Source of the DNA: Pristionchus mayeri
Taxonomy: Eukaryota > Nematoda > Chromadorea > Rhabditida > Neodiplogasteridae
Direction: 5' to 3'
Assembly (NCBI GenBank): GCA_036245805.1
Contig: BTRK01000004.1
Coordinates: 7,254,001-7,318,000, forward strand
Length of the DNA: 64,000 bases
Positions 11,973-23,808 of the stretch are shown here, piece after piece. Both the position numbers and the translations under genes were made by a program. Within the stretch, counting starts at the first letter, position 1; each line of letters opens with the position of its first letter. The notes beneath the pieces were generated by a model. It ran no database searches. It was not told where the DNA came from and saw nothing but the letters and a program-made list of their open reading frames with translations.

Positions 11973-13238
11973 TCAGGTTGTAACATAAGTTTTGTCGCGT
12001 CCAATCTCTTATGCATTTTAACCTCAGAAATTCTTCGAATTAATTTAATCTCAATTTCGTTATTCATCATCAGTGAGGGCCTTCGTACTCTTTCTTACGC
12101 GCTTTACTTCAGTCCTGTCAAGGCAGTTGAGGAGGCACATTAGTCAGACAAAGTTGTACTGAGATAAGGATTACAAATCATTTTCACGCATCAGCTCTTC
12201 TTGAAAAGGATAAATTATGCCGATTTTGTGTGATTTGCGTAAAGTACTACATATGTGCATAATTTTGAACCACTCACGGATAATGACAAACGAAAATCGT
12301 TCTAGAAATGTAGACGAGTTTGTATAATGTGGATGGTTGGTGACGGTCGCGAAAACTTTCGCAAGCCGAATTTTCTTCTCAATAGATATCCAGATCCAAA
12401 TAGTGGTGGAATATAGTTCACCCAAAGTGGTCAGTATGCAGACAAAGTTTGGGGTAGATTGGGTTCTGTTGAGATAAGTGGCTCCATTCAGAACGATGGT
12501 ATGTAAATTAAACTAATGAAATCGGCACTTTTTTCATATTCCTACCTCGCACACATGTTCAATATCTGATTTGTTGTGTCCATCCTAACCATAAACCCTT
12601 CCCTTACTAGTATCTACTTGGGATAAGTTTGGAAATAAATAGCTTTTGAATGACAATCTTTAATTCAAAACACCTAAACTTGCATATTTTGGTAAAATTG
12701 TGCGCGAATTGAATTAATAAAAATTTAAATTTCCCACAAGTGGAGTGTTCTTTCTCTCACTTGTTTAATGATAAATTATACCTCCATGAGTGGTAATTGG
12801 AACGCACTTATGTTAGTCACTGTTGTTGCAATTCTGGATTCAGAAGAGTTGGTCAAGTTGGCTACGAATCAGCGGCTAACCTTACACTCAGTGAAGTATA
12901 TCTTTGATTCCGCTCAACATAGCACCATATCTGGCGTATATTTTGAAAGAGCATTGACGGGGTATATCACCATGCTGTAGAAGTTTGGTTCATTATTCAT
13001 CTCTGCGAACTAGCACCTGATCAAACGAATTAAAAAAATCTGCACCAAATTTAAATCAGTTCATATTAATATTTTTCGCATAGCCAGCGTGCGCAGTTCA
13101 GCTCTACCCTATGGTTTGAATGTGCATGAACACCCCAAACATATACTAGGAGGTCAGGCATTGATAATGTTTGAGAAGTATCCTTCATGGAAATATTGTG
13201 AACCTCCGAAATGCGACAAAACTTATGTTACAACCTAA
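11973..13238. mobile_element. mariner-TIR element without transposase (copy 1)
   Basis: Ends TCAGGTTGTAACATAAGTTT and its complement; TA duplications at 11971-11972 and 13239-13240. It is 1266 bp and interrupts the gypsy RT frame exactly at TA. The copy at 61626-62888 differs by only a handful of changes. No transposase motif is visible in any frame. A minus-strand frame (12171-12425 plus upstream codons to about 12500) is hydrophobic and reads like a receptor helix pair, so captured host sequence is possible. Confidence 0.9.
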
Positions 13239-13240
13239 TA

Positions 13241-13497
13241 CCTCGGATTCATTATTGATCAAGCTGGAAGACGACCAGACCCAGCAAAGGTGAAGGCTGT
13301 AAGGGAAATGCCACCGCCACAAGATGTACACTCATTGAGATCTCTCCTCGGAATGGTATCCTACTACGGTTCTTTTATCGATGGGATGCACAAGTTGCGA
13401 TCACCTCTCGATTACCTGCTCAGAGATGGTGTTGAGTGGAATTGGTCGATAGAATGCGAGAAAGCATTCAAGGAGATTAGATCAATTCTGGCATCAG
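13241..13497 (+). pseudogene. gypsy pol, part 2: RT connection segment
   Basis: Resumes the pol frame immediately after the mariner-TIR element with LGFIIDQAGRRPDPAK and LRSLLGMVSYYGSFI, the conserved region that follows the RT palm in Ty3/gypsy elements, and runs to the CAG target duplication of the next insertion at 13498. The frame is intact across this piece. Confidence 0.9.
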
Positions 13498-14888
13498 GGG
13501 TGGTATTCTTTTCCAAAATTTCGTAATGCCGAAATTTTCGAAATTCCGAAAATTTCCGCACCTTGCCGAAATTTTAAATTAATTTCGTTGTCATTTCTCT
13601 CTTTTTCCCTCGCTCCAATCGGTCGGTATGCTTCGTTTCTCTTGGACAAAGGATGATCAATAAATATTTTTTTTAAAGTTTGTGCACTAACACGATGGGA
13701 CCTTTACATTTTCCACGGAGTTGATCCTTGCTCTATACCGTACCCAATCGAGCATACAGTACCCCCAGATACCGTATACCGCTACCGTAACCCCGATTAT
13801 CGCAAACTAAGTTTATTTTTAAAAAGCCCTGGTACCGTGCCCAATCGATTATACAGTACCCAAGTAACTACCGTAACCCAGTTCCTTGGGTCAGATCCAC
13901 TTCCTTCGGTCAAACATTTTTTTCTAAAAATCCAAAATCGATTTTAAAATTATTTTAAAGTATGCTACCGTATATGTGATTATTGATTTTTAGAAAAATG
14001 TTTAAAATATTTGGAAAAAATGTTTGACCCAAGGAACTGGGTTACGGTAGTTACCTGGGCACTGTATAATCGATTGGGCACGGTACCGGGGCATTTAAAA
14101 AAATAAAGTTAGTTTGCGATAATCGGGGTTACGGTAGGGGTATGCGGTATCTTGGGGTTCTGTACGATCGATTGGGTATGGTACTTAGTCTTGACCTACC
14201 ATGACACAAGTATCGACCATGACCCGAAAATACATGCCTTGTGCAGCATCCCTTGATCGATATAGTATATGATACTGTACAATTTTTGAAATTGTGCGCT
14301 AGGGATTTATTGCGGTTCATACATTGGCCGCGAATTCGAAAAAAACTTTCTTCACAGTGGGACTTTAAGTATGGAACTTAACTTTAAGTAACTTTAAGTA
14401 TGGAAGTCTTAGTAGAAAATTAGATTTCGAGCTAGTGATGGTTAACCTTATCACTGCGACTCTACATCACTAGTACATTAAATTACTAAATTCATGACAT
14501 CTTACGGGAGCCATAGTGACTAGTGACCTAAGCCCCAATAGGTCAAAATGACTTGCAACTTATCTCCACCCTCGAAAGCAACGCGAAAATTGAATTCCGA
14601 AATGCCGAAATCGATGCCGAATTTCCGAAAATTGAGTTCCGAAATGCCGAAATCGTTGCCGAATTCCCTTTGTTCTCATCTCGCAATTTTCGTCACTCCG
14701 AATAGATTGCCGAATTATTGTTCAGTGATGAGCTCAATTGCTCGGTCATTTTGCCGAAAATTTCGGCATTCGCGAGGTCCCTCTCATTTTCGGCAGACCG
14801 CTCTATCCTCCAACGTGCGCGCGAAATTATTTTCGGAATGCCGAAAATAATTTCGGAATTTGCTGAAATTGATGAAAGAATACCACCC
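13498..14888. mobile_element. DNA element with 3-bp CAG duplication and GGGTGGTATTC ends
   Basis: Termini GGGTGGTATTCTTT and its complement; CAG at 13495-13497 is repeated at 14889-14891, and deleting one copy restores the pol frame. Sub-terminal regions (13510-13590 and 14560-14870) are packed with CCGAAATT/AATTTCGG-like short repeats. No transposase is seen. A 3-bp duplication and GG-starting ends are compatible with PIF/Harbinger-type non-autonomous elements, but this is inference. Confidence 0.75.
13718..14215. repeat. Palindrome nested inside the CAG-flanked element
   Basis: 13720-13912 is an imperfect reverse complement of about 14025-14205. The arms share TACCGTAACCCCGATTATCGC, the pair GGTACCGTGCCCAATCGATT and GGGCACGGTACCGGGG, and GTTACGGTAGTTAC. 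About 110 AT-rich bases form the loop. Confidence 0.75.
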
Positions 14889-14891
14889 CAG

Positions 14892-15830
14892 ATCTGAATT
14901 TGATTCACTACGATCCTCAGAAGGAATTGGTGCTAGCTGCTGATGCGAGTGAAAAGGGAATCGGAGCGATGATCGCCCACCGAGTCAATGGAAGACTCGT
15001 GCCGATTGCACATGCATCAAGAGCCTTGAAATCAGCCGAGATCAAATACGCCCAGATCGAGAAAGAAGGTCTTGCTCTGATTTTTGGAGTAACAAAGTTC
15101 CATCGTTATGTGTTTGGAAGGCGATTTGTGATGCAAACAGATCACAAGCCTCTCCTATCGATATTCGGTTCGAAGTACGGAATTCCTGTACATACGGCAA
15201 GGAGATTGTACCATTGGGCGACGATTCTGCTAGGATATGATTTCTCGATGGAATACATCAACACAGAAAGTTTTGCATATGCAGATGCACTCTCTCGATT
15301 GATTGTTGACTCAAGAGATGATCGAGATGAGGAGAATGTGCTGGAAGAGGTGGAGGATCTCATTGTGAGAATTATTAGAACCAGTATCGAGAAGTTGCCG
15401 TTAACCTCTGAAGACATCAAAAACGCATTGTCTGCTGACCAGCTGCTATGCACAGTCAGAAACTTCCATCTCACAAGATGGCCCAATGAGAAGAATCTTC
15501 GCAAGGATAGTGAGTTCCTCCAGTTGCAACCGTTCCACTCAAGGAGGGAAAACTTGATGGTTGTAGATGACTGCTTAATGTTGGACAGTCGAGTCGTGAT
15601 TCCCCGATTCCTCATCGAGGAGGTGCTGAAAACACTGCATGGAGGTCATCCGGGTGTGGTGAGAATGAAATCGATAGCTCGACAAGTGTGCTACTGGGTC
15701 GGGATGGACAAGGACATTGAGCAAATTGTTCTCTCTTGTGACCAGTGCGCGCAGGCACTCAAGAGACCGACGAAGATTCCACTCGAACCGTGGCCACAGG
15801 CGAACGAACCATGGGAGAGAAAAAAGTGCC
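14892..15830 (+). pseudogene. gypsy pol, part 3: RNase H and integrase zinc domain
   Basis: RNase H motifs LAADASEKGIGAMI, IEKEGLALIFGVTKF and MQTDHKPLLSIF are in order near the start. The integrase H2C2 zinc domain follows as LHGGHPGVVRMKSIARQVC with CDQCAQ. The frame then reaches EPWER at about 15810 and loses the expected integrase core segment that carries the first catalytic aspartate. It ends in a frame change, and the remaining integrase continues in a different register. Confidence 0.9.
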
Positions 15831-16688
15831 ACGATTCGTATTCTGAACGAATCCATTGCAAGGAATGGATTGCCCAGAGTAATCGTAACTGATAATGGTA
15901 CCCAGTTCAACTCTGATGCATTCAATCGTTACTGTCGTCAACGAGGGATACTTCACTTGAATACTCCCACCTACCATCCCCAGAGTAACGGTCAAGCAGA
16001 ACGATTTGTGGATTCGGTAAAGAGGAGTCTGCAGAAGCAGAAGGGAGAGCGATCCCTTGAGGAGGCATTGCAACTGTTTCTGCATAACTACAGAAAAACT
16101 CCCAATCCTCAATGTGACGGTAAAACGCCGAGTGAGATAATGTTTGGAAGATACATTCGGTCGGAAGTTGATCTGCTGAAACCGTGTAGAATAAACGAAC
16201 GAAAGGATGATAGAATCGAGAGAATGAAAGAGCAATTCGATCAGAAACACGGCGCACGAGCGAGATCTTTCAAGGTTGGAGATAACGTGCTGTACCAAAT
16301 GAATGTCGCCCCGAATGGGTGGAAATGGACTAAGGGAACAGTGAATGGTCGCATCGGAAAGACCATCTATGAAGTATCACTGCAAGATCGAACTGTGAGG
16401 GCGCATGCCAATCAGTTGAGAATAAGACAGAACTCGGATCGAGAGATCGAGTATGTAAGTGATCCAATGATGGATGATGAGGCACAAGTAGATGCCTTCG
16501 GAATGGTCGAATCTGGAGTCAACGATGAGAAGATTGCCGAACCCGAGCTCGACGGACCGATCGATGGACTGCCCGACGAAAAGGAGGACGTCGACGAGAA
16601 GCCCACTCCGAGAAGATCTTCGAGGATGGGCGTGCCGCCGAAGAGACTCGACGTCAGCTTCAAGAAGAACAGATACGATGAAATCTGA
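15831..16688 (+). pseudogene. gypsy pol, part 4: integrase core remainder and C-terminus
   Basis: Starts in the middle of the integrase core. The second catalytic aspartate is in VIVTDNGTQF (about 15885) and the glutamate in HPQSNGQAERFV (about 15980). A basic C-terminal region follows, and the frame ends at a TGA shortly before the 3' LTR. The first aspartate segment is deleted, so strand-transfer activity is not expected. Confidence 0.9.
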
Positions 16689-16778
16689 TCCCTGCCCAAA
16701 GTTCTTCAACCGTGGCCAGTAATTACTGTATCATAATATTGTTGTCAGATTCCCTGAAGTTAGAATCTTGGAGGGAGG

Positions 16779-17105
16779 TGTTATATCGAGAGGGATTCCC
16801 TCCCCTCTGTTACCGTATTCCCCAGACACCTTATCTGTCTGCTCATGCCTATTATCATATTCCCTCCATAGGCCCTCTCCCTCTGTTATGTAAAGAGGAC
16901 TGTACTCTCCCCTCCTTTGTCCATTAGCATGCCAATATCCTCTCGCCATTTACATGCCATCATTGAGGAGGTAAAGAGGTCTGTCTCACCTCCTCTCGTC
17001 CTTCTTCCACGTTTCTCTTGTATTGAGCGGTTGCTCTCTCTTGCCCTGCGATAAAGCTCGGTTCCCTCTTTGCTCTTGGAGTACGGGACAGGCGACTACA
17101 CAACA
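16779..17105 (+). repeat. 3' LTR of the gypsy element
   Basis: Starts TGTTATATCG and ends ACAACA, followed by the ATTAT duplication. Length is 327 versus 329 for the 5' LTR. Confidence 0.93.
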
Positions 17106-17169
17106 ATTATACAAACAATCATTGAAATAATTCTAAAATCGCTTCCAAAGTGGTGTGCGCGCTCACGAA

Positions 17170-19143
17170 AATTCACGAAATTGTGCGAAACGTCCTAGTT
17201 CGAAATGCTTTGTTCGAAATGTCTTACCACCCTCTCCCGCACGCGTCTCACGTCGGTTTTGACCAACTTCCAGGCTTTGTAGCACGCTTCAACGATAAGA
17301 TAGAGACTCACTTTCAACAGATGAAATGTTTAGCTCATCGTGCTCTACATTTCTAGCCATAGTTCGGGTCTCTAGGCCTATTTTGTACCTGGGATGTACT
17401 TTCGCACCTTTCCTCGGATAAATCAATAGAAATATCGCAATTCCAGGAGCCCATTTTCTTTTAGCAACTTCGAGGGATGTATTTACATTATTTGAAAGCC
17501 TTTTGGTTCAAGTGGACCCATCCCGCGAGTTGATGGGGGTCAAAATATCGATTTTCAAATTTTCGGTCCGATGGTCATTTTTGACCAATGGAAGTGTGAA
17601 ACCATAGGGGAATCAACTTATAATGTAGTTTTGGAAGCTTTTGAACGATTTTGAGCCCAAATGAGGGCAATTGAATATACGGAAGTACTCTTGTCCAGAA
17701 CTCATTTTGGGGTCGCCGCACAAAAGTGAGCCCATTTTTTAAATCTATACTCAGATTTCCCTAATTTTCGGCAGGAAGTTACATCCATGTATGAACTACA
17801 ACTTAAGCCCAAAACGTTTTTCCGATTTCCAAATTTACGTCACTTTTGGTCCACCCGACCGCCCCGCACCAAGATGAAAACAAGCAATGATGACGTCAAC
17901 AGTAAAGTTGTAGAGCATGATGACAGATTTCATTTGAAACAAAGAACAGCCTTTTATCTTTATTTTAAAGGGATTTATGATCATTTAGGTGAGCGCGATT
18001 TGACTGTCAAAAAGTGAGAGTACCATATTTGTCCTTCTGAATCTCAACGATGACGACCGATATCAAAATTCAGACGACGCAGTTTGAAAGAGCATCACTT
18101 TAAGTACTTGTCACCAAATGTGTTTCAAGATAGGACAAACTTGATTCCTACCGCCGCGGCGTGGTCGATTCTCTCGCGATTCCCCTCATATTGCATTTTC
18201 GCCTGTTCAGTTTGTTCGATAATACATTGCATTTAACGAACCATTAGTCGATTCCCAAAGGAAACGTATTACAAATGATGGATTCCCGACGAACACCTCA
18301 ATGAACTCACTCTATTCTAGAATTCGCAATTCGTAATTAATTAGATTAATTAATTATTGTTATTCCTAGCTAGAGTTCGTAATTCGAGCCTTCGTCTCTT
18401 CATTTTACACGCACTCTCGTCCGGTCGATCGACGAGAGAGTACAAATAATGAAGAGACCGTGGTATCGTTTCTCGAACTCGACTCTATGCTAATGGTCTT
18501 TCTTCAGTAAAATGTACTGCTTCACACTTGCATAAAGAGCTAGGCAATAGGCGTGGTCTGACTAATGCCTATATTCATACAGTACATGAGGGGGCGTTAA
18601 AAAGCTGGAGAATGCGTCGGGGTTTTCCATACAAGTTCGGTCCCGTTGCACCCAGTCGTATATTAGCATTCCGATTAACGGACTAATGCCTATATTCATA
18701 GTTGCCCATATTCCTAGAGTCATATGCATTAAAGTGAAAACAGAGTAAATTTGTCGGGGTTTTCCATACATGTTCGGTTCCATTGCACCCAACCCTCTGT
18801 ACGCACCTCGGTTAACGGACTAATGCATATTCAAAGATTCCTGGGACGCAAAGAAAAAAGACTGTAAATACGTCGGATTTTCCATATAAGTTTGGTGCCT
18901 CTGCACCCAGTCATTTGATATCACCCGTATTAAAGAAAGACGAGCGGGGTACGAGATCGTGCCTTCGTGAGCCTTCGTAACCTTGTACATTGATTTAGAT
19001 AATTATCATCCACTATCGTTGCCATGCTTGGCCATCCCGGGTACTCTACTGTGTTCAAGTGTATGGCGAAAATATTGTTGATTGATGGTGATCTAACCTA
19101 TCCGAACTTCTTAGTGCACTGACATTCGATAGCGTGATATTGC
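17170..19143. repeat. Right arm of the large foldback
   Basis: Mirror of the left arm. It ends GCGTGATATTGC at 19143, opposite GCAATATCACGC at 8177. Divergence is slightly higher near the loop, around 17110-17270. Confidence 0.85.
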
Positions 19144-20420
19144 TCATTTAGGTGAGCGCGATTTGACTGTCAAAAAGTGAGAGTACCATCTTTGTCCTTC
19201 TGAATCTCGACGATGACGACCGATATCAAAATTCTGGCAACGCATTTTGAAAGAGCATCACTTGAAGTACTTGTCACCAAATGTGTTTCAAGATAGGACA
19301 AACTTGATTCCTACCGCCGCTCACCCCCTCAAATGGTCGATTCTCTCGCGATTCCTCTCATATGTCGTATTTGAATGCAAAAGTTAAGCGAAATAAATAT
19401 AGAGGGGAATTGTATGGGGAGGTTCCTAGAAGGAGATCGATTAGACAAGGAATGGTAGAAATGTAATCTCCAATTATCAATTTACTGAGAAAACAAAGTC
19501 AACGATAAAGTGAATACGACCAAGCAACTAGAAGAGTAGAATATAAAATAAATGATTTGTTTGTCTAACGACGTGTTCAGCTGTTAAATAATAAAGGGTT
19601 ATACAAATACTTTGCGGGTCACAAATATCACACCACTCACGAGAGAATCGAGATAAGCGTGGGAATTGAGCAGAAATCGTGTTAACTCATTTCACGATTT
19701 CGGCTCAATTCCCAAGTAATGGAAATCCAGCTCGCTTCTCTCGTGACTTGCGTGATATGTTTTCTGGCATACTGAAAGAACGGGATACTTGATAATTGTT
19801 TAAGAATCTCGATTATCTTCTTAAATCGCGCTGTCCTTTTGAGTATCGCAATCTTAGAAATATCAATCCTTCGAATGCCAATGCAATCAGAAGTTCAAAG
19901 AGGTTGAATAACCTTCGAGCAACAAAAAAAATCGCCATGATCTTGAACACAAAGAACGTATGGTGAACTATGAATGTATGATCTTGATCACGCACAGAGC
20001 ATTAATACAATTTAGATAAAATTTCGATTATCTTGGTGCAAAACAAGTGCAATCACGCTGGGTGCAACTGCCCGAACTTGGATGGGAAAACCGACGAATT
20101 CAATATCTTTTTGTACTTCCCCTCCTTGACTCTCTGAATATAGGCATTACTCAGAACACGCCAATGGAGTAGCACTTTATGCAATTCTGAAAAGCCAGGT
20201 GCTTAAGAAAGCAAAAAAAAGGTAAATTGTATTGAACATCTGGTTGTGTTGTTGAGACGCATGGTATTCTGGCATAGAGCTGTATTCAATCAGTACAGTA
20301 CATTTTACTTCAGAAACACCATTACTCGAAACAAAGGAATAGAGCCATTAGACTCATTCGGTTGTTCCTCGGAGTCTCTCATCGTTAGTACAGTATTCCA
20401 TTGGAAGGCAAGTAGCTCGA
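19144..20420. repeat. Foldback-family debris
   Basis: 19144-19345 is a second, direct partial copy of 17982-18195 (TTTAGGTGAGCGCGATTTGA onward). 19355-19600 matches 6495-6660 plus 7902-8050. 20040-20160 echoes the GGGTGCA...CCGAACTTG...ATATAGGCATTA unit of the arms. No gene is seen. Confidence 0.6.
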
Positions 20421-20852
20421 AGTGATTGAGCACTTGGATCTAGAACTTCGAGTTGCAACAGTTCAGCAAGCACAGAAATTCGATGAATGACCAACACGCG
20501 TCATGCTCACTGAACGAGTTATTTTTGAACTCAGCAACGCAGGTGAATCCGAGCATGATTTTGTACATTGAATAAATTATTACTGTTTTTTTCAGAAAAA
20601 TTAAGTTGGTGTTACAGCGAATGACGCTGTGCACTCTAACATAGCGTACTGATCATGGAAATCGATTTCGGCTGTTCGATGTTCACATTCTTGTCCTACT
20701 CGGGAATCTGACATTGAAACGTCTTCTTCAGCTCCGTCTCATAGAAGATTACGCGTTATGGAAGGCAGCCAGCAGATGCTTCAGCTGCTAGTTCGAAAAA
20801 AATGAATGTCACACCTGAAATACAATTTCTTACAAGAAGACGTCGCAGATTG
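20421..20852. other. Intergenic; a segment shared with 38200-38330
   Basis: 20690-20810 (CTCGGGAATCT...GGAAGGCAGCCAGCAGATGC) resembles 38212-38320 (CTCGGGAATCT...GGAAGGCTGCCATGAGATGC), probably an old repeat or paralogous exon. Nothing else is recognised. Confidence 0.4.
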
Positions 20853-21133
20853 TCCATGGAGTTTCATGACGAGACCTAGCGCATTCGAAATAGGAGAAAA
20901 TTCAAAGAACTTCTTATGTTTTCAAATTTGCTAAAAAAATCTTGTGGACGTCTGGGCTGTGTGGAAATTTATGGACATAGTCTCAGAAATAGCACGTCTT
21001 TCCCTACTATGAGCCCTTCATAAGATCTTCATAAGACCTTCATAAGATCGTTTACGAAATTTGAAAGCAATAGTAGTTCTTAGAATTTTCTCCTCTTTCG
21101 ATTGCGTTAGGTCTCGTTATTAAAGTACATGGA
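20853..21133. repeat. Palindromic MITE, same family as 4473-4773
   Basis: Left arm TCCATGGAGTTTCATGACG followed by AGACCTAGCGCA pairs with the right end TGCGTTAGGTCTCGTTAT ... CATGGA. The arm motif AAGAACTTCT is shared with 4473-4773. Confidence 0.7.
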
Positions 21134-21140
21134 CACTATG

Positions 21141-23808
21141 CGACGTCTCCTTGTTAGCACACTTGTTTGCGGAATTGTATGTGGTTGTATACGACACAAT
21201 GTCAATAGTTTTGCATTTATTGTCATGTCTATGACTATAACGGCCTTTATTTATTATAGTTACGGAGTCTTCAAAACATCAAATGCATGCCAAAAAATGG
21301 CTATCCCGAGCATGACTCCTTTAAGAATTCTCGTAAGATACCGGGGGCATGAATTGCTTTGTAAGTTCGTGAATTGTTTTGTAAGTTCTTCAGTCACAGT
21401 TTTTTGCCCCTAGTGGGTGTCGTTGTCTCTTCTTCATACTCTCACCCCATCACCCTTACCCTTTATCTCTCAACCTCCCCTCGATAAAATCTGAAGAGAA
21501 GCTATCGATCTTCGTGGGAGGGAGGCTCTGCTAGAGATAGGCAATGAGGAAGGGAGAAAACAGATTCCCCCTCCTCCTCTATCTCCCTCTCATTGAAATT
21601 GAGGCGAACTCGACTACACAACTCAACGCCGGTGAGCAAGAAAAGGACACATGCAATAATGCCATGGCAACGGACGAGCAGGAAAAGAACACTCCCTCTC
21701 TGCCCGCGACCTCTTTTTGTATTGAGTGAATAAAGCTTATGGCTATCCGTAGTGTCTCAAGTGCTGATACCAATCAGGGAGGTGAATTGGGAAAGGGAAG
21801 ATAGAATGGCTGTAAATCTGTCAGTCTTTCGTAACAATCCTCGATCATCGCTTTCTCGATATCGTTGGCATTCCTCACTTGCGTCATCACTAACCCCATC
21901 ATGAATAATTCGTCAGACTCTCTCAATGTCCTGTGTTCTCTCATTCAGTCTAACCGATGGTAGAGTATCGGATTTATATATCTTTATCGCAACAAGTAAA
22001 TGTGCGAATACATAAAAACCAGTAGCTAGGAACTGGTAGGTACAATTTAGAATGACGGTGTGGTAGGTGGAGTGTAGTAGTCGCCGCGATTCGACGACCC
22101 GAACGGAGTTTAGGGAGAAAAGAGAAAGAGGGAGAGAGAAGAGTTAGAACAGATACGAAATGGGCAACTTAGGGGAAAGACGCTTAAGGAATAATTTGGA
22201 AGAGAGGGAAAGAGTTCCTTGAGATGAGGAATTTATAGTAGAATAAGTGCGATGAGAGATAAAGTGTTTAGATAAATTATCAGAAGCTCTAAACCGGGGG
22301 AATAATTTTCGAGATGAACCTCGAGTGCGAGATTCTCTGAAATCAAATAGTAAGGAAGGGGAAACAGTTGATTGTGGGCAGAATAATGAATGGACAAATT
22401 TAAAGGAAGATAAATTACGACGATGATCGAGAGGTTCCAAATTGAACTTCTCACAGGACATTTCATAGGAAATGAAGGGAATTTTACAGCGAAAATGTAA
22501 TTTACGAAGGAAAACGTATTGAACTTTTTCAAGGAGTTTTCTATCCTAAAAACTGAACAATACTCGAGAATAGAACGAACATAAGTTTTGTAGGCATGGA
22601 TAAGGACGAGAGGATTTGCTGTTTTAATTGCAATGAACATGAAGTTGACACGCTTAGAAGCCTTTTTAACTATATCAACGATATGGGGGCGGAAGGAAAG
22701 ATTTTCAGAGATTAGAACTCCTAGATCTTTAACAATATTGGTAGATGTAATTATAGAATTACTGAATGAGTAAGCTGTTCTAGGATTGGATTTGCCTAAA
22801 TGTAGAATGTGGGATTTATCTGGGTTGACAGACATTTGCCATGCCAAGCACCAGTCATAGAGTAAATCTAGAGATAATTGAAGGAAAGGTTGGCAAGGAG
22901 GTGATTTATGATTAAATGAGAATACGAGCTTAAGGTCATCAGCGAAGAGATATGAGTCAACAGGACATGAATCGACAATATCATTAATGTAAATGAGAAA
23001 TAATAATGGACCAAGTACGCTCCCCTGGGGAACCCCAGAGGTGACCGGAGAAGGGTGTGACAGGGTAGAATCAACACGGACTTTTTGAGATCGTGAGCAA
23101 AGCCACGATTCAATTCGAAAATTAATTGATGGGTTGTACTTCTACCCTTACGGAAGCCATATTGATTGGGAGTGATTATATTACTAGAATTGAGGAAGCA
23201 TGACAGAGTGCTTTTCACAACTCTCTCAAAAAGTTTGGAGACTTTGCTAGTTAGTGAAATAGGCCTGTAATCGGAAGCGTTCTCTCGTTTCCCTCCCTTT
23301 TTGAACAGAGGGCAGACAACTGCTTCTGTCCATTGGGAAGGAACGGAGCCACTAAGGAGAGAGGAGTGGAAAATAAGAGAGAGGGGGAAAGCGAGGGAAG
23401 TTGCACATTCCTTAAGGAGAATAGAGGGAATAAGATCGGGGCCAAGTGAACACTTTCTAGGCATTTTGGTGAGAAAATTTTCTAGAATGAATGGAGAAAC
23501 GTCTATAGAATCTAGGTTAGAGGCGGTGCGAGGTGGGAAGGGTGGAATTATACCATTATCTACAGTGAAAACAGAAGTAAATTGAGCGGAAAGGGCCTCA
23601 GCTTTTTCAGAAGGGGAGGAAGCGAATGAGCCGTCATTGCGCCGAAGCGCAGAGACAGATGCTTTTTGTTTGGAAATACTTCTCATGTGAGAGAAGAGAC
23701 CTCCATTGGATGAGAGAATTCGTTTGCCCTCCTTCCTAATAGCTTCACGTCTAATAGCTACACGAACCTTCTTAGAGAAGGTTTCGTAATTGCGGGTAGG
23801 AGAAAGTA
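21141..23808. repeat. Tandem duplication, unit A (internally deleted)
   Basis: Starts CGACGTCTCCTTGTTAGC, identical to the start of unit B at 23809 (offset 2668). The units differ by very few substitutions. Unit A lacks 148 bp present in B (about 25783-25930) and about 364 bp present in B (about 26607-26970), the latter at an ATTG microhomology, before joining directly to unit B after GAGAAAGTA. About 820 bases at the left of each unit (21141-21960, 23809-24630) are not retroelement coding sequence. Confidence 0.9.
21960..23790 (-). pseudogene. CR1-like non-LTR element, reverse transcriptase (unit A, broken)
   Basis: Minus-strand RT pieces 22868-23686 (EAVVCPLFKKGG, DYRPISLTSKVSKLFERV, PNQYGFRKGRSTTHQL) and 22233-22847 (MSVNPDKSHILHLGK), plus a C-terminal piece 22144-22461. 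The 148-bp deletion removes the segment with YVDFSKAFDSV and shifts frame, so the RT cannot be made. Sequence to about 21960 looks like the element's 3' untranslated end. Confidence 0.85.

Larger units (their letters stand above)
10318..17105 (+). mobile_element. Ty3/gypsy LTR retrotransposon, full-length but defective
   Basis: Two LTRs (10318-10646 and 16779-17105) begin TG and end CA and differ by only a few changes. The element is flanked by the 5-bp duplication ATTAT (10313-10317 and 17106-17110). A purine run GGAGGGAGG (about 16770-16778) before the 3' LTR is the likely polypurine tract, and the primer-binding site should begin just after 10646. Coding order is zinc knuckle, protease, reverse transcriptase, RNase H, integrase. 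Most of gag is missing, since only about 100 bases separate the LTR from the zinc knuckle. Two DNA elements interrupt pol and the integrase core has a deletion, so it cannot be autonomous. Confidence 0.95.
8177..19143. repeat. Composite: large foldback element carrying a gypsy retroelement in its loop
   Basis: The segment 8177-10240 is the reverse complement of about 17170-19143, almost base for base; for example the frames at 9310-9540 (-) and 17787-18017 (+) encode the same 76 residues, and 8528-8758 (+) mirrors 18562-18792 (-). Removing the gypsy insertion and one ATTAT copy leaves a foldback of about 4.2 kb. No transposase was seen in the arms. Related partial copies lie at 1-1290, 6495-8050 and 19144-20420. 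The reading frames in the arms are not genes. Confidence 0.85.

Noticed and set aside
21413..21780. Possible solo LTR (TG start, GACTACACAAC-like end, AATAAA)
   Set aside because: No matching duplication or CA end could be fixed; only the end motif resembles the gypsy LTR.
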